Counted from the stretch's first letter, positions 7,827 through 16,650 are shown. The stretch: 64,000 bases of DNA from WTFV01 sp965203525 (GCA_965203525.1 OZ241898.1:4712001-4776000); one strand, 5' to 3'. A program made the numbers and translations. The notes: generated from the sequence alone by a model not told the origin.

Positions 7827-10120
7827 AGCGGTTTTCCGGTCTTGAGCAGGTGGGCGATGCGCTCCTGCGTCCGCGGTTCGCCGCACAGGCTCAGAAACGC
7901 TTCGCGTTCGAGGTCGAGCAGCCGCTGCTCCGACACCGCCGCGGCGTGCGGGAGGTCGCCGCCGGCGAGGACGCGGGCGAGCGTGCGCCCGACGTGCGCG
8001 TCGTAGTCGCTGATGCGCCCCGCGCGCCACGCCAGATGCACCCCGAGGTCCAGCGCCGCGCGCACCCCGGCGCCGCCCACGGGAACGTTGCCGCGCGGCG
8101 CCGGCGGCTGGTAGCCGGCGCGCGCCAGGCCCAGCGCCGCCGCTTTCGCGTCCGCCAGGAGCCGCTCCCGGTTCATCGTGACCGCGTCGGTGTCGCGCAG
8201 GAGGCCGAGGCGCCGGGCGTCGGCGGCGCTCGTCGAGACCTTGCCGAGGCCGACGAGCTCGAACGCATGCCGGACGTACGGCAGCGGGTCGGCCGCGCCG
8301 GCCGGCGCGCGGGCCATGAACCGGACGAGCAGCTCCTTCGTCCCGCAACCGGCCGGGATCAGGCCGGCGCCCACCTCCACCTGGCCCAGGTACGTCTCGG
8401 CCGCGGCCTGCACGCGGTCGGCGTGCAGGACGATCTCGCAGCCGCCGCCCAGGGCCAGCCCGGCCGGGGCGGCGACCACCGGCACGGCGGCGTACCGCAG
8501 CCCGAGGACGGCCGCCTGGAACGTGCGCACCAGCAGGTCGATCTCGTCCCAGTCCTCCTCCCGGGCCGCGAGCAGCAGGAGCATCAGGTTGGCGCCCGCC
8601 GAGAACGCCGGCGCGTCGTTGCCGACGACCAGCGCCTCGAAGTTCCCGGCGGCTTCCTCCACGCCGGCCTGCATCATGGCGACGGTGTCGCCGCCGATGG
8701 CGTTCATCTTCGAGTGGAACTCCAGGCCGAGCACGCCGTCGCCGAGGTCGACGAGGCTCGCGCCGGCGTTCCGTCTCACCGGCGGCCGTTCCTCCTTCGC
8801 GCGCCGCAGGAGTTGCAGATCGGGCGCCCGCGGCGGAACCGCGCCCGGCCGGAAGCGGACCGCGGCGGCCGGGGCCGGGGCGGAACGCCGCAGATCGCGC
8901 ACGAGCGCCGGCGGGTCCTGCCGGCCGGCCGCGCGCAGCACGGCGTCGACCCCGACGGCGTCCCAGAGCTCGAACGGACCGAGCTCCCACCCGAAGCCCC
9001 AGCGCATCGCGCGGTCGACGTCGTCGATGGAGTGCGCGATCGCCGGCGCGGCCTCCGCCGCGTACACCAGCGTGGGGGCGAGCGTGGCGCGCAGGAACTC
9101 CCCGACGCGGCCGCGGTCCTCGAACAGGGTCCGGATCCGCTCGGCGGGGTCGCCGATCGCGGCGGCGGCGTCCAGCGCCGGCAGCCGCGGCGGCCGGCGG
9201 GGACGGTAGTCCATCGTGCGCGGATCCAGCGTCAGGATCTCGCTGCCGCCCCCGGCCTCGCGCTTGCGGTAGAAGCCGCCCCCCGCCTTCGCCCCCAGCC
9301 GGCCCCGTTCGACCATGCCGGCGACCAGCGGGGGCAGTGCGAAGGAGGCGCGCTCCTCCGCGTCCTCGAGGCGCTCGGCCAGGTTGGCGGCCACCTGGGC
9401 CAGGACGTCCAGGCCCGCGAGGTCGAGCGTGCGGAACGTCGCCGAGCGGGGCCGGCCGACGGCGGGGCCGGTCATGGCGTCGATCTCCTCGATCGTGTGC
9501 GCGTCCCCCGCGAGCTGCTCCAGCACCCGCAGGACGCCGAACATGCCGATGCGGTTGGCGATGAAGTTCGGCGTGTCCTTGGCGACGACCACGCCCTTTC
9601 CGAGCGCGCGCTCGCCGAAGCGCACCATGGCGTCGACCACCGCCGGATCCGTGTCGGCGGCCGGGACGATCTCGAGCAGCGGCAGGTACCGCGGCGGATT
9701 GAAGAAGTGGGTACCGAGCCAGCGGCGCCGGAACGCCGCGCCGCGCCCGGCCGCGAGGCTGCCGATCGGGATGCCCGACGTGTTGGAACTGACGACGGCG
9801 CGCTCCGCCCGGTGCGGCTCGACCCGCGCCAGCAACTCCTGCTTGACGTCGAGCCGCTCGACGACCGCTTCGACGATCCAGTCGCACCCGCCGATGCGCG
9901 GCAGATCGGCGTCGAACCCGCCCGTGGCGATGCGCCGCGCCGTCTCCGGCGTGAAGAACGGGTCGGGCTTCAATCCGCGGGCGCGCCGCAGTCCCGCGCG
10001 CGCCGTCCCGGCGTCGAGGTCCAGCAGCAGGACGGAGAGGCCCGCGTTGGCGGCGTGGGCGGCGATCTGGGCGCCCATGGCGCCGGCGCCGAGCACGGCG
10101 ACCGAGTGTATCCGCTGCAT
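7817..10120 (-). CDS. fadN: 3-hydroxyacyl-CoA dehydrogenase/enoyl-CoA hydratase fusion, FadN type
   Basis: A bifunctional beta-oxidation enzyme of 767 residues. The N-terminal half is the NAD-dependent 3-hydroxyacyl-CoA dehydrogenase: GAGAMGAQIAAHAAN at residues 10-24, SNTSGIPIGSLA, then GTHFFNPPRYLPLLEIVPA and KDTPNFIANRIGMFG. The C-terminal half is an enoyl-CoA hydratase/isomerase domain with GNDAPAFSAGANL and GLALGGGCEIVLHADRV. This order, dehydrogenase first, is that of Bacillus FadN (YusL) and opposite to E. coli FadB. The ATG at 10120 was chosen because it begins the Rossmann fold. It leads the set and is divergent from the AAA ATPase gene at 10173. Confidence 0.92.
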   Translation of the reverse strand: MQRIHSVAVLGAGAMGAQIAAHAANAGLSVLLLDLDAGTARAGLRRARGLKPDPFFTPETARRIATGGFDADLPRIGGCDWIVEAVVERLDVKQELLARVEPHRAERAVVSSNTSGIPIGSLAAGRGAAFRRRWLGTHFFNPPRYLPLLEIVPAADTDPAVVDAMVRFGERALGKGVVVAKDTPNFIANRIGMFGVLRVLEQLAGDAHTIEEIDAMTGPAVGRPRSATFRTLDLAGLDVLAQVAANLAERLEDAEERASFALPPLVAGMVERGRLGAKAGGGFYRKREAGGGSEILTLDPRTMDYRPRRPPRLPALDAAAAIGDPAERIRTLFEDRGRVGEFLRATLAPTLVYAAEAAPAIAHSIDDVDRAMRWGFGWELGPFELWDAVGVDAVLRAAGRQDPPALVRDLRRSAPAPAAAVRFRPGAVPPRAPDLQLLRRAKEERPPVRRNAGASLVDLGDGVLGLEFHSKMNAIGGDTVAMMQAGVEEAAGNFEALVVGNDAPAFSAGANLMLLLLAAREEDWDEIDLLVRTFQAAVLGLRYAAVPVVAAPAGLALGGGCEIVLHADRVQAAAETYLGQVEVGAGLIPAGCGTKELLVRFMARAPAGAADPLPYVRHAFELVGLGKVSTSAADARRLGLLRDTDAVTMNRERLLADAKAAALGLARAGYQPPAPRGNVPVGGAGVRAALDLGVHLAWRAGRISDYDAHVGRTLARVLAGGDLPHAAAVSEQRLLDLEREAFLSLCGEPRTQERIAHLLKTGKPLRN

Positions 10121-10157
10121 GTCAGCCCCCCGGCTGCGGACCGCTTCCTGCAAGTAA

Positions 10158-10163
10158 TATAAT
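10158..10163 (+). promoter_or_regulatory. -10 element TATAAT giving a leaderless AAA ATPase transcript
   Basis: A perfect TATAAT ends only 9 bp before the ATG at 10173, so the expected transcription start falls at or next to the start codon. No clear -35 match is visible 16-18 bp upstream. A degenerate version (TATACC) sits at the same distance before the collapsed second copy at 11380. Confidence 0.65.
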
Positions 10164-10172
10164 GGCTTTCCG

Positions 10173-11312
10173 ATGACGGCGCCGCCGCAGCGCGTGTTCA
10201 CTCCCGGCGACGGCGCCGTCCCCCCGGCGCTCACCGGCCGCGAACGGGAGGAGGAGGTGCTGCTGGGGTGCCTGGCGGATCTGGCCGTCGGCCGGGCGCC
10301 GCCGCACAACGTCGTCCTCACGGGCCCGCGCGGCAACGGCAAGACCGCGCTGCTCCACTGGTTCCAAAGCGCCTGCCGCGAACGCGGGAAGGGCGTGGAA
10401 TTGGTGCACGTGACACCGGCCGACGTCCCGAGCCGGGAAGACCTCGTCGACGTCCTGGCGCCGCCGGCCGGCCTGGCGAGGCTGCTGCCCCGGAAGCTCG
10501 GTCTCGCGGCCGTCGGATCGGTCGAATGGGCGTCGCCGCAACGGACTGCGAGGACCCTGACGGCGCGGCTCGCCGCCCGTTGCCGCAGGCGGTCGCTCGC
10601 GGTGCTGCTCGACGAGGCGCACACGCTGGACCCCGCGGTCGGCCGCATGCTTCTCAACACCAGCCAGCAGGTGCGCGCCGAGGCGCCGTTCCTGCTGGTG
10701 CTGGCCGGCACGCCGGGCCTGCCGGCGCACCTCGGCGCCATGAACGCGACTTTCTGGAGCCGTCTGGCGGAAGGGCGCCTGGGGATCGGCCGCCTGAGCG
10801 ACGAAGCCGCCCGGAACGCGCTGGTCGAACCGTTGAAGAAATACGGCGTGCGCATCGACCCGGAGCCGCTCGACGCGGTCGTCGAGAGCAGCCAGCGCTA
10901 TCCGTACTTCATCCAGCTCTGGGGCGCTTCCCTGTGGAAGCAGCATGCGGCCACCGGCGCGGCGCGGCTGACCGCCGCCCACGTGGCCGCGGCGCGGCCC
11001 GCCGTGACGGCCCAGGTCGCGGACTACTACAAGGATCGCTGGCGGGAACTGGAGGCCGGCGAACTGCTGCCGGCGGCGGTTGCCACGGCGCGGCTGTTCC
11101 GGGCCGGCGCCGACGCCGCGGCGTCCGACCACCAGATCGACGAAGCGCTCGCCGCGACCGGCGCGGACGCCGCGGGACGCCGGGCCGCCCGCGAGGCGCT
11201 GCACCGGCTCGGCTATTTCTGGGAGCCGCCGGACCAGTCGCCGCCGCTCACCTGGGTCGCCGGCATCCCGTCCCTGATGACCTACGTGGGCAGCCGGGCC
11301 GCGGAGGAATGA
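10173..11312 (+). CDS. AAA ATPase of unknown role
   Basis: A 379-residue soluble P-loop ATPase. Walker A is LTGPRGNGKTALLHW near residue 50, Walker B is LAVLLDEAHTLDP, and LVLAGTPGLPAHL may carry sensor 1. The fold resembles the ExeA/TniB-like AAA group and ORC/Cdc6-like NTPases, but no partner is encoded beside it, so I do not assign a function. The C-terminal part (YFWEPPDQSPPLTWVAGIPS) looks like a winged-helix end and is echoed in the remnant downstream. It begins the accessory/EPS region and its transcript is probably leaderless. It is divergent from fadN. Confidence 0.8.
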   Translation: MTAPPQRVFTPGDGAVPPALTGREREEEVLLGCLADLAVGRAPPHNVVLTGPRGNGKTALLHWFQSACRERGKGVELVHVTPADVPSREDLVDVLAPPAGLARLLPRKLGLAAVGSVEWASPQRTARTLTARLAARCRRRSLAVLLDEAHTLDPAVGRMLLNTSQQVRAEAPFLLVLAGTPGLPAHLGAMNATFWSRLAEGRLGIGRLSDEAARNALVEPLKKYGVRIDPEPLDAVVESSQRYPYFIQLWGASLWKQHAATGAARLTAAHVAAARPAVTAQVADYYKDRWRELEAGELLPAAVATARLFRAGADAAASDHQIDEALAATGADAAGRRAAREALHRLGYFWEPPDQSPPLTWVAGIPSLMTYVGSRAAEE

Positions 11313-11321
11313 ACGTTCATT
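11308..11321. repeat. 14-bp perfect palindrome over the AAA ATPase stop codon
   Basis: AATGAACGTTCATT is its own reverse complement and spans the TGA at 11310-11312. It could act as a small operator or terminator stem. There is no T run after it. Related GTGAACGAGCA words occur at 11333 and, inverted, at about 16562-16586 before the AAA/nuclease gene. Confidence 0.6.
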
Positions 11322-11379
11322 CATCGGCCGGAGTGAACGAGCACAAGGGAGAAGTCAAAGGGATATACCTGACTCTCCG

Positions 11380-11519
11380 ATGACGGTGCCGCCGCGGCGC
11401 ACATGCCCCCGGAGGAGCCCCTCCGCCTGGTCGCGGACTGCCGCCGGAGATGACGGAGGCGGACGGCGGCCCCGTTTCCTTGATCGCGGGGATACCCGCA
11501 ATCTACACTTCACTTCGTG
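11380..11519 (+). pseudogene. collapsed second copy of the AAA ATPase gene (5' and 3' ends only)
   Basis: The sequence around the ATG at 11380 (CTCTCCGATGACGGTGCCGC) closely copies the start of the intact AAA gene (CTTTCCGATGACGGCGCCGC). About 95 bp later a frame reading SLIAGIPAIYTSLRD resembles the C-terminal LTWVAGIPSLMTYV of the intact protein. About 1 kb of middle sequence is absent, so this looks like a tandem duplicate reduced to its two ends. Confidence 0.55.
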
Positions 11520-12617
11520 ATGGACGATCTCGTCGTCGTCACGGGCGGCGGCGGCTTCATCGGCGGCCACCTGATCGCGCGGCTGCGCGAACTCGGACAT
11601 ACCCGGCTGCGCTCGGTCGACGCGAAGCCGATCGACGAGTGGTACCAGCGCTTCGACGACGTCGAGAACCGCCGGCTCGATCTCCGGCGCCCCGAGGCCT
11701 GCAAGGAGGCGTGCCGCGGCGCGCAACAGGTTTTCCAGCTCGCGTCCGACATGGGGGGCATGGGCTTCATCGAGACGCACAAGGCCGAGTGCATGCTCTC
11801 GGTGCTGATCAACACGCACATGCTGGTCGCGGCCAGGGACGGCGGCGTCGAGCGTTTCTTCTTCTCGTCGTCCGCCTGCGTCTATCGTGCCGCCAGGCAG
11901 CGCGACGCCGACGTCACGCCGTTGCGCGAGTCCGACGCCCATCCGGCCGATCCGGAAGACGGCTACGGCTGGGAAAAGCTCTTTTCCGAGCGCATGTGCC
12001 GGCACTTCCGCGAGGACTACGGGCTGGCGACCCGGATCGCCCGGTACCACAACGTCTACGGGCCCGGCGGCGCCTGGGACGGCGGGCGGGAGAAGGCGCC
12101 GGCCGCGATCTGCCGCAAGGTGGTCCATGCGCTCGCGACCGGCGAGCGCACCATCGAAATCTGGGGCGACGGCGCCCAGACCCGCTCGTTCACGTACGTC
12201 GACGACTGCATCGAGGGAACCTTGCGCCTCATGGCGAGCGGCGTCGAAGACCCGCTCAACGTCGGCTCCGACGAACTGGTGACGATCGACGGCCTCGTCG
12301 ACGTCGTCGAAGAGGTCGCGGGCGCGTCCCTCGAGCGCCGCTACCGGCTCGACGCGCCGCGCGGCGTCATGGGGCGCAACTCGGACAACACCCGGATCCG
12401 GCGCGACCTCGGTTGGGCGCCGGGCATCGGCCTGCGCGACGGGATGGCGCGCACCTACGCGTGGATCGAGAAGCAGTACCACGCCGGCGGCGCGCGACGC
12501 CTTCCCCGCTCCGACGCGGGCCGCAACGGAATCGAACGCATTCGTTCCGCCGCGCCGACCTGCAACGCCCCGGGCGCTCCGGACGACAAGTGCCATCCTC
12601 CGCAATCCTCATCCTGA
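11520..12617 (+). CDS. GDP-mannose 3,5-epimerase-like extended SDR
   Basis: A 365-residue NAD-dependent sugar-nucleotide epimerase. The Rossmann motif VVTGGGGFIGGHL is at residues 6-18. The block SDMGGMGFIETHKAEC is a distinctive feature of GDP-mannose 3,5-epimerases, and the catalytic YxxxK appears as YGWEK in EDGYGWEKLFSERM. TRIARYHNVYGPGG and RSFTYVDDCIEGTLRLM are typical substrate-binding segments. It probably supplies GDP-L-galactose or GDP-gulose to the polysaccharide. The ATG at 11520 is preferred; an in-frame GTG lies immediately before it. A TACACT -10 at 11504-11509 would make its mRNA leaderless. Its 3' end overlaps the next glycosyltransferase by 28 bp. Confidence 0.85.
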   Translation: MDDLVVVTGGGGFIGGHLIARLRELGHTRLRSVDAKPIDEWYQRFDDVENRRLDLRRPEACKEACRGAQQVFQLASDMGGMGFIETHKAECMLSVLINTHMLVAARDGGVERFFFSSSACVYRAARQRDADVTPLRESDAHPADPEDGYGWEKLFSERMCRHFREDYGLATRIARYHNVYGPGGAWDGGREKAPAAICRKVVHALATGERTIEIWGDGAQTRSFTYVDDCIEGTLRLMASGVEDPLNVGSDELVTIDGLVDVVEEVAGASLERRYRLDAPRGVMGRNSDNTRIRRDLGWAPGIGLRDGMARTYAWIEKQYHAGGARRLPRSDAGRNGIERIRSAAPTCNAPGAPDDKCHPPQSSS

Positions 12618-13861
12618 GCCAGGTCTACGTGCCGGATCCGGCGAGCGTCGGCCAGCACCTGGCCGACGTGGCGGCCGAGCTGCGGCGGCGCGGCCGCCGG
12701 GTGGTGGTGCTCACTTCCGCGCGCGGTTACGGCGATCCGAGCCGGCGCTACCCCGCGCGCGAGCGGCGGGACGGCGTCGAGATTCGGCGCCTCCCCCTGG
12801 CTTCCTTCGGCAAGGGCTCGATGCTGCCGCGCCTCGCCGGCGCGGCGTCGTTCCTGCTCCAGGCCCTCGTGCGCGGGATCTTCACCCGCGGGCTGGCCGG
12901 GGTGCTGGTGAGCACGTCCCCGCCGATGGCGACGCTGGCCGCGCTCGGCATCTCGGCGCTGCGCCGGTCGCCGATCTGTTTCTGGGTGATGGACATCAAC
13001 CCCGATCAGGCGGTCGCCCTCGGGCAGATGCAGCCGGCCGGCCTCGCGGTGCGCGCGTTCGAGATGCTGAACCGCGCCGCGCTGCGCCGAGCGCGGAGCG
13101 TGGTGACGCTCGATCGCTTCATGGCCGAACGTCTCGAGCGCAAGGCGCACATCGGCGGCCGCCTCGCCGTCCTGCCGCCGTGGCCGCACAACGATCCGCG
13201 CCGCGCGCCGTCCCGAGGCGAAAACCCGTTCCGTCGCGAGCAGGGCCTGGACGGCAAGCTGGTCTTCCTGTACAGCGGCAACCACTCGCAGGCGCACCCC
13301 CTGACCACGCTGCTCGAGGCGGCCTGGCGAGTGCGGGACCTCGAGCGCGTCGTGTTCCTGTTCGTCGGCTCCGGTTCCGCCCGGCGCGAGGTGGACGCGG
13401 CGATCGCGGCGGGCGTCGGCAACGTGCGCGCGCTGCCCTATCAGCCGCTCGAGCGCCTCGACCGGTCGCTCGCCGCCGCCGACGCGCACCTGGTCACGTT
13501 CGGCGACCCGATGGTCGGCATCGTCCATCCGAGCAAGGTCTACGGCGCCATGGCGGCGGCGCGCCCGATACTCCTCGTCGGCCCGGAGCGATGCAGCGCC
13601 GCGGACCTCGTCCGCCGGCACAGGATCGGCTGGATTCACCGGCACGGCGACGTGGACGGGGTGGAACGCACGGTGCGCGCCGCCGCGGCGGCGGAGGCCG
13701 GCGAGCTGGAGGCGATGGGCGCGCGCGCGCGAAGAGCGGCCGCGCCTTTTGCGAAGGCGGAGCTCTGTCCCCGCCTCTGCGATCTCGTGGTCGACGCGCT
13801 GCCGGTCCGGGACGCCGGGACGTCGCCGGCCGGCGCCCGCGCGGAAGCCGGCCGAACGTGA
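12590..13861 (+). CDS. GT4 glycosyltransferase, WbuB/WcaI-like
   Basis: A 423-residue GT-B glycosyltransferase for polysaccharide assembly. The N-terminal acceptor domain begins ILILSQVYVPDPASVGQHL, with FWVMDINPDQAVALG and a Tyr-Ser-Gly-Asn segment, YSGNHSQAHPLTTLLEAA, typical of WbuB-like enzymes. VHPSKVYGAMAAARPILLVG is the sugar-nucleotide binding region of the C-domain. No ATG is available near the domain start; the GTG at 12590 puts the first beta strand at residue 6 and overlaps the epimerase gene, so coupling is likely. Its 3' end forms the first unit of a 73/74-bp tandem repeat. Confidence 0.85.
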   Translation: MPSSAILILSQVYVPDPASVGQHLADVAAELRRRGRRVVVLTSARGYGDPSRRYPARERRDGVEIRRLPLASFGKGSMLPRLAGAASFLLQALVRGIFTRGLAGVLVSTSPPMATLAALGISALRRSPICFWVMDINPDQAVALGQMQPAGLAVRAFEMLNRAALRRARSVVTLDRFMAERLERKAHIGGRLAVLPPWPHNDPRRAPSRGENPFRREQGLDGKLVFLYSGNHSQAHPLTTLLEAAWRVRDLERVVFLFVGSGSARREVDAAIAAGVGNVRALPYQPLERLDRSLAAADAHLVTFGDPMVGIVHPSKVYGAMAAARPILLVGPERCSAADLVRRHRIGWIHRHGDVDGVERTVRAAAAAEAGELEAMGARARRAAAPFAKAELCPRLCDLVVDALPVRDAGTSPAGARAEAGRT

Positions 13862-14005
13862 TCGCCCGCCGTTCCCTGCCCGTCATGCCGGCGCCGGACA
13901 GGTCGACGCCCGCGCGGAAGCCGGCCGAACGTGATCGCCCGCCGTTCCCTGCTCGTCATGCCGGCGCCGGACAGGTCGACGCCCCGCGCGGAAGCCGGCC
14001 GAACG
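13838..14005. repeat. 73/74-bp tandem repeat of the glycosyltransferase 3' end
   Basis: Unit 1 (13838-13910, 73 bp) holds the last codons and TGA of the preceding gene. Unit 2 (13911-13984, 74 bp) repeats it with two small differences, and a partial third copy (CGCGCGGAAGCCGGCCGAAC) starts at 13985. Each unit contains the arm with the stop codon and a second arm, GTCATGCCGGCGCCGGACAG. The rest of the gap to 14082 holds only short inverted repeats such as GCCGTC-CT-GACGGC. Confidence 0.92.
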
Positions 14006-14082
14006 GGGTCGGTCGCGGTCGTCAGGCAGCCATGCCGCCGTCCTGACGGCGCCCGGCTTGACGCACGCCTGCGAGACGGCCG

Positions 14083-15072
14083 TCAGGCGCCCTGCGCGGG
14101 GTCGTCCAGCGACCTCACCCAGCGGGCGGTTTCCCGGACGCCCTGTTCCACGGCGCACGGCAGGTCGCCGCAGACTTCCCGGATCGGCGCGACGTCGATC
14201 CGCGGCTCGGCGAGAACGTTCCGGAGCCGAAAGGAATTGAACGGAAAATTCCGGAACCCGACGAAATTGATCAGATCGCCCGCTCCGGCGGCCAGTCTGG
14301 CGAGGGGCGTCGGGAGGGTCCGAATCGGCGGCGCGCCGAGTTCCCGCTGCAGGCCGTCGCACCAGCTCCGCAGCGAGAGCGGCCGGTAGTCGGCCAGGTA
14401 GAAGACCTTGCGGTGGATCGCCGCCGCCGGCGCATCGAGGAGCCGCTGGTACTGGTGCGCCACGTTCCCCACGTAGCCGTACGCCTTCCACCGCGGCTCG
14501 CGCCCCACGTGAAAGTACCAACCCCGCCGGATCATGCGCAGGAAGCGGAGGTAGTGCCGTCCCATGCCGGGACCCCACACCGTCGTGGGGCGTACGATGC
14601 ACCATTCGGGAACCCCTCCGCGCCGCTCCCGGATCGAGCGCTCCATGATCGCCTTGCTCGCGCCGTACAGGTTGGGCGGCCGGAGGTCGTCCGGGCCGGC
14701 GGGAACGTATCCGGCCGGACAGACCAGTTGGGTGGAGGTGAAGATGCAGCGCCGCACGCCGGCGCCGGCCATGGCGTCCATCAGGTGGATGGTTCCGCGG
14801 GTGTTCACCCGGTATTGCGCGCCGCTCCCGGTGTCCGCCAGATCGGTGCGGGCGGCGAGGTGGACCACCGCGTCCGGCGCGACCTCGCCCACGACCTCCG
14901 CCACCCGGTTCCGGTCCAGCAGATCGCAGAGCCGGAACCTCCGCCGGTGGCCTTCCGCTGATGGAGGGACCAGGTCGGCGCCCCACGCGTCGCAGCCGAC
15001 CGCCAGCAGCCGCTGGAGAAGATGGCGCCCGATGAAACCCGAGCTGCCGGTGACGAGGACCCTTCCGGTCAT
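14083..15072 (-). CDS. NAD-dependent epimerase/dehydratase (extended SDR)
   Basis: A 329-residue sugar-nucleotide modifying enzyme. The Rossmann motif is VLVTGSSGFIGRHLLQRL at the N-terminus, DAVVHLAARTDLAD follows, and the catalytic region is FTSTQLVCPA with YGASKAIMERSI (YxxxK). VRPTTVWGPGMGRHYLRFL is the usual substrate-binding loop. The precise sugar is not readable. It lies on the minus strand, convergent with the preceding glycosyltransferase and divergent from the next. Short copies of its stop-codon neighbourhood occur about 60 bp downstream, a weak example of the terminus-echo pattern. Confidence 0.87.
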   Translation of the reverse strand: MTGRVLVTGSSGFIGRHLLQRLLAVGCDAWGADLVPPSAEGHRRRFRLCDLLDRNRVAEVVGEVAPDAVVHLAARTDLADTGSGAQYRVNTRGTIHLMDAMAGAGVRRCIFTSTQLVCPAGYVPAGPDDLRPPNLYGASKAIMERSIRERRGGVPEWCIVRPTTVWGPGMGRHYLRFLRMIRRGWYFHVGREPRWKAYGYVGNVAHQYQRLLDAPAAAIHRKVFYLADYRPLSLRSWCDGLQRELGAPPIRTLPTPLARLAAGAGDLINFVGFRNFPFNSFRLRNVLAEPRIDVAPIREVCGDLPCAVEQGVRETARWVRSLDDPAQGA

Positions 15073-15300
15073 CGCTGTTGCCCGTCACGCGGCGGGCGCC
15101 GCCGCTCGACCGGCCGACGCGCGACCGCATCGCAGAGGCGATCGGCGACGGAGGCGCCGGGACTTCCCCGCCCCCGCCCTTCGGCGCCGGCCGGAAACCT
15201 TCGGCGTGGCGCGCGCTCCCGGGAACGGGGTCGACCCTGCGCCGAACCGGAGAGGCGCGCAACGCTTTGCGCTCGGGAGCGCAACGCCGGGGCGCAGGCC

Positions 15301-16473
15301 ATGACCGGCGCGACCTCCGGCCGGATGCCGGACGCGGGCGGCGTGGCCGGCCGGACGCGGCGGATAGCCATGCTCATGCCTTCGCTGGCGGGGGGCGGCG
15401 CGGAGAAGATGTTTCTGATGGTCGCCGCCGGCCTCGCGCGCCGCGGCTTCGCGGTCGATCTGCTCATCGAACGCGCCGAGGGCCCGTACGTGGAACTGGT
15501 GCCCACGGGGGTCCGGCTGCTGCGTCTCGATGCGCGGCTGTCCGGCACCACCCTTCCCAAGCTGCTGCGGTACCTCCATCGGGAACGTCCCGACGTGCTG
15601 CTGTCGAACCTGGACTGGACCAACGCCTTCGCCCTGATCGCGAAGAAGTGCTTCGCGCGCGAGCCGCGGGTCGTGGTGCGGCAGGCGGCCGTTTTTTCGG
15701 CGGCGCTCGCCGAGAGCCGGTTCCGGATCCGCGGGGTCGTGATGCGGGCGCTGAAACACCTCCTGCCCTCCGCCGACGCGATCATAGCGGTCTCCCGCGG
15801 CGTGGCGGAGGATCTCGAGCGCCACCTGCCCGGGGCGGCGCGAGATCTGGTGCGCGTCGTTCCCAACCCGGTGGTCGACTCCGAGCTGGCCGCGCGGGCG
15901 GCGGCGCCGGTGGCCCACCCCTGGTTCGCCGACCGGCGGGTTCCGGTGGTGCTGTCGGCCGGACGCCTGCATTCCCACAAGGACTTTCCGACGCTGCTCA
16001 GGGCGTTTTCCGAAGTGGCGCAGGCGCGCCCGGCGCGCCTGGTGATACTCGGCGAGGGCCCTCTTCTTGCGAGGCTGCGGGCGCTCGCCCGGGAGCTGCG
16101 GATCGAGCGGGCCGTCGACTTCCCCGGGTTCCGGACCAACCCGTTCGCGTACATGGCGAAGGCGCGGGTGTTCGCGCTCTCCTCCACGTCCGAAGGGCTG
16201 CCGTCCGTGCTGATCGAGAGCATGGCGTGCGGGACGCCCGTGGTCGCCACGGACTGTCCGTACGGTCCGCGGGAGATACTGGAAGGCGGCAGGTGGGGGC
16301 GGCTCGTGCCGGTGGGAGATCATCAGTCGCTGGCCGGGGCGATCCGGGACACCCTGGACCGCCCCGGCGACCCCGGTCTCCTGGTTGCCAGAGCCGGCCG
16401 GTACGCGGTGGAGCCGGCCGTCGACCAGTACTTGCGCGTGCTGCTGCCGAAACGCCGGAGCCGCCTGCGATAG
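15301..16473 (+). CDS. GT4 glycosyltransferase, paralogue A
   Basis: A 390-residue GT4 enzyme. IAMLMPSLAGGGAEKMFLM is the N-terminal glycine-rich loop, AGRLHSHKDFPTLLRAF opens the C-domain, and SSTSEGLPSVLIESMACGTP holds the E-x7-E nucleotide-sugar motif. It is clearly paralogous to the transferase at 25989-27140: both have HEIL/REILEGGRWGRL and VGD segments at the same place. The ATG at 15301 was chosen because the Rossmann strand starts about 20 residues later. The 228 bp between it and the divergent epimerase gene contain no gene I can support. Confidence 0.9.
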   Translation: MTGATSGRMPDAGGVAGRTRRIAMLMPSLAGGGAEKMFLMVAAGLARRGFAVDLLIERAEGPYVELVPTGVRLLRLDARLSGTTLPKLLRYLHRERPDVLLSNLDWTNAFALIAKKCFAREPRVVVRQAAVFSAALAESRFRIRGVVMRALKHLLPSADAIIAVSRGVAEDLERHLPGAARDLVRVVPNPVVDSELAARAAAPVAHPWFADRRVPVVLSAGRLHSHKDFPTLLRAFSEVAQARPARLVILGEGPLLARLRALARELRIERAVDFPGFRTNPFAYMAKARVFALSSTSEGLPSVLIESMACGTPVVATDCPYGPREILEGGRWGRLVPVGDHQSLAGAIRDTLDRPGDPGLLVARAGRYAVEPAVDQYLRVLLPKRRSRLR

Positions 16474-16638
16474 CGCAGACGTTCCTTGCGTTGCTCGTTC
16501 CGGCAACTTGCGCGCGGCGCGGGCGCGCGCGTCCGCGGACTGCCGGTCACGACGCTCTTCCGTTGCTCGTTCACGTGCTCGTTCACGATTCCGGCCCGAT
16601 GTCCGCGCTGCCGAGCGCAACCATGCGCGGCCGGGTGC

Positions 16639-16644
16639 CATAAT
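16639..16644 (+). promoter_or_regulatory. -10 element CATAAT directly before the AAA/nuclease ATG
   Basis: CATAAT ends 6 bp before the ATG at 16651, placing the expected +1 at the start codon. The region just upstream (16475-16620) carries imperfect duplicate blocks containing GTTGCTCGTTC and two TGCTCGTTCAC words, which might bind a regulator. Confidence 0.5.
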
Positions 16645-16650
16645 CGGGCC

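Noticed and set aside
10173..11312. TniB/ExeA-type transposition ATPase as part of a Tn7-like element
   Set aside because: No transposase, end repeats or target-site protein occurs nearby.
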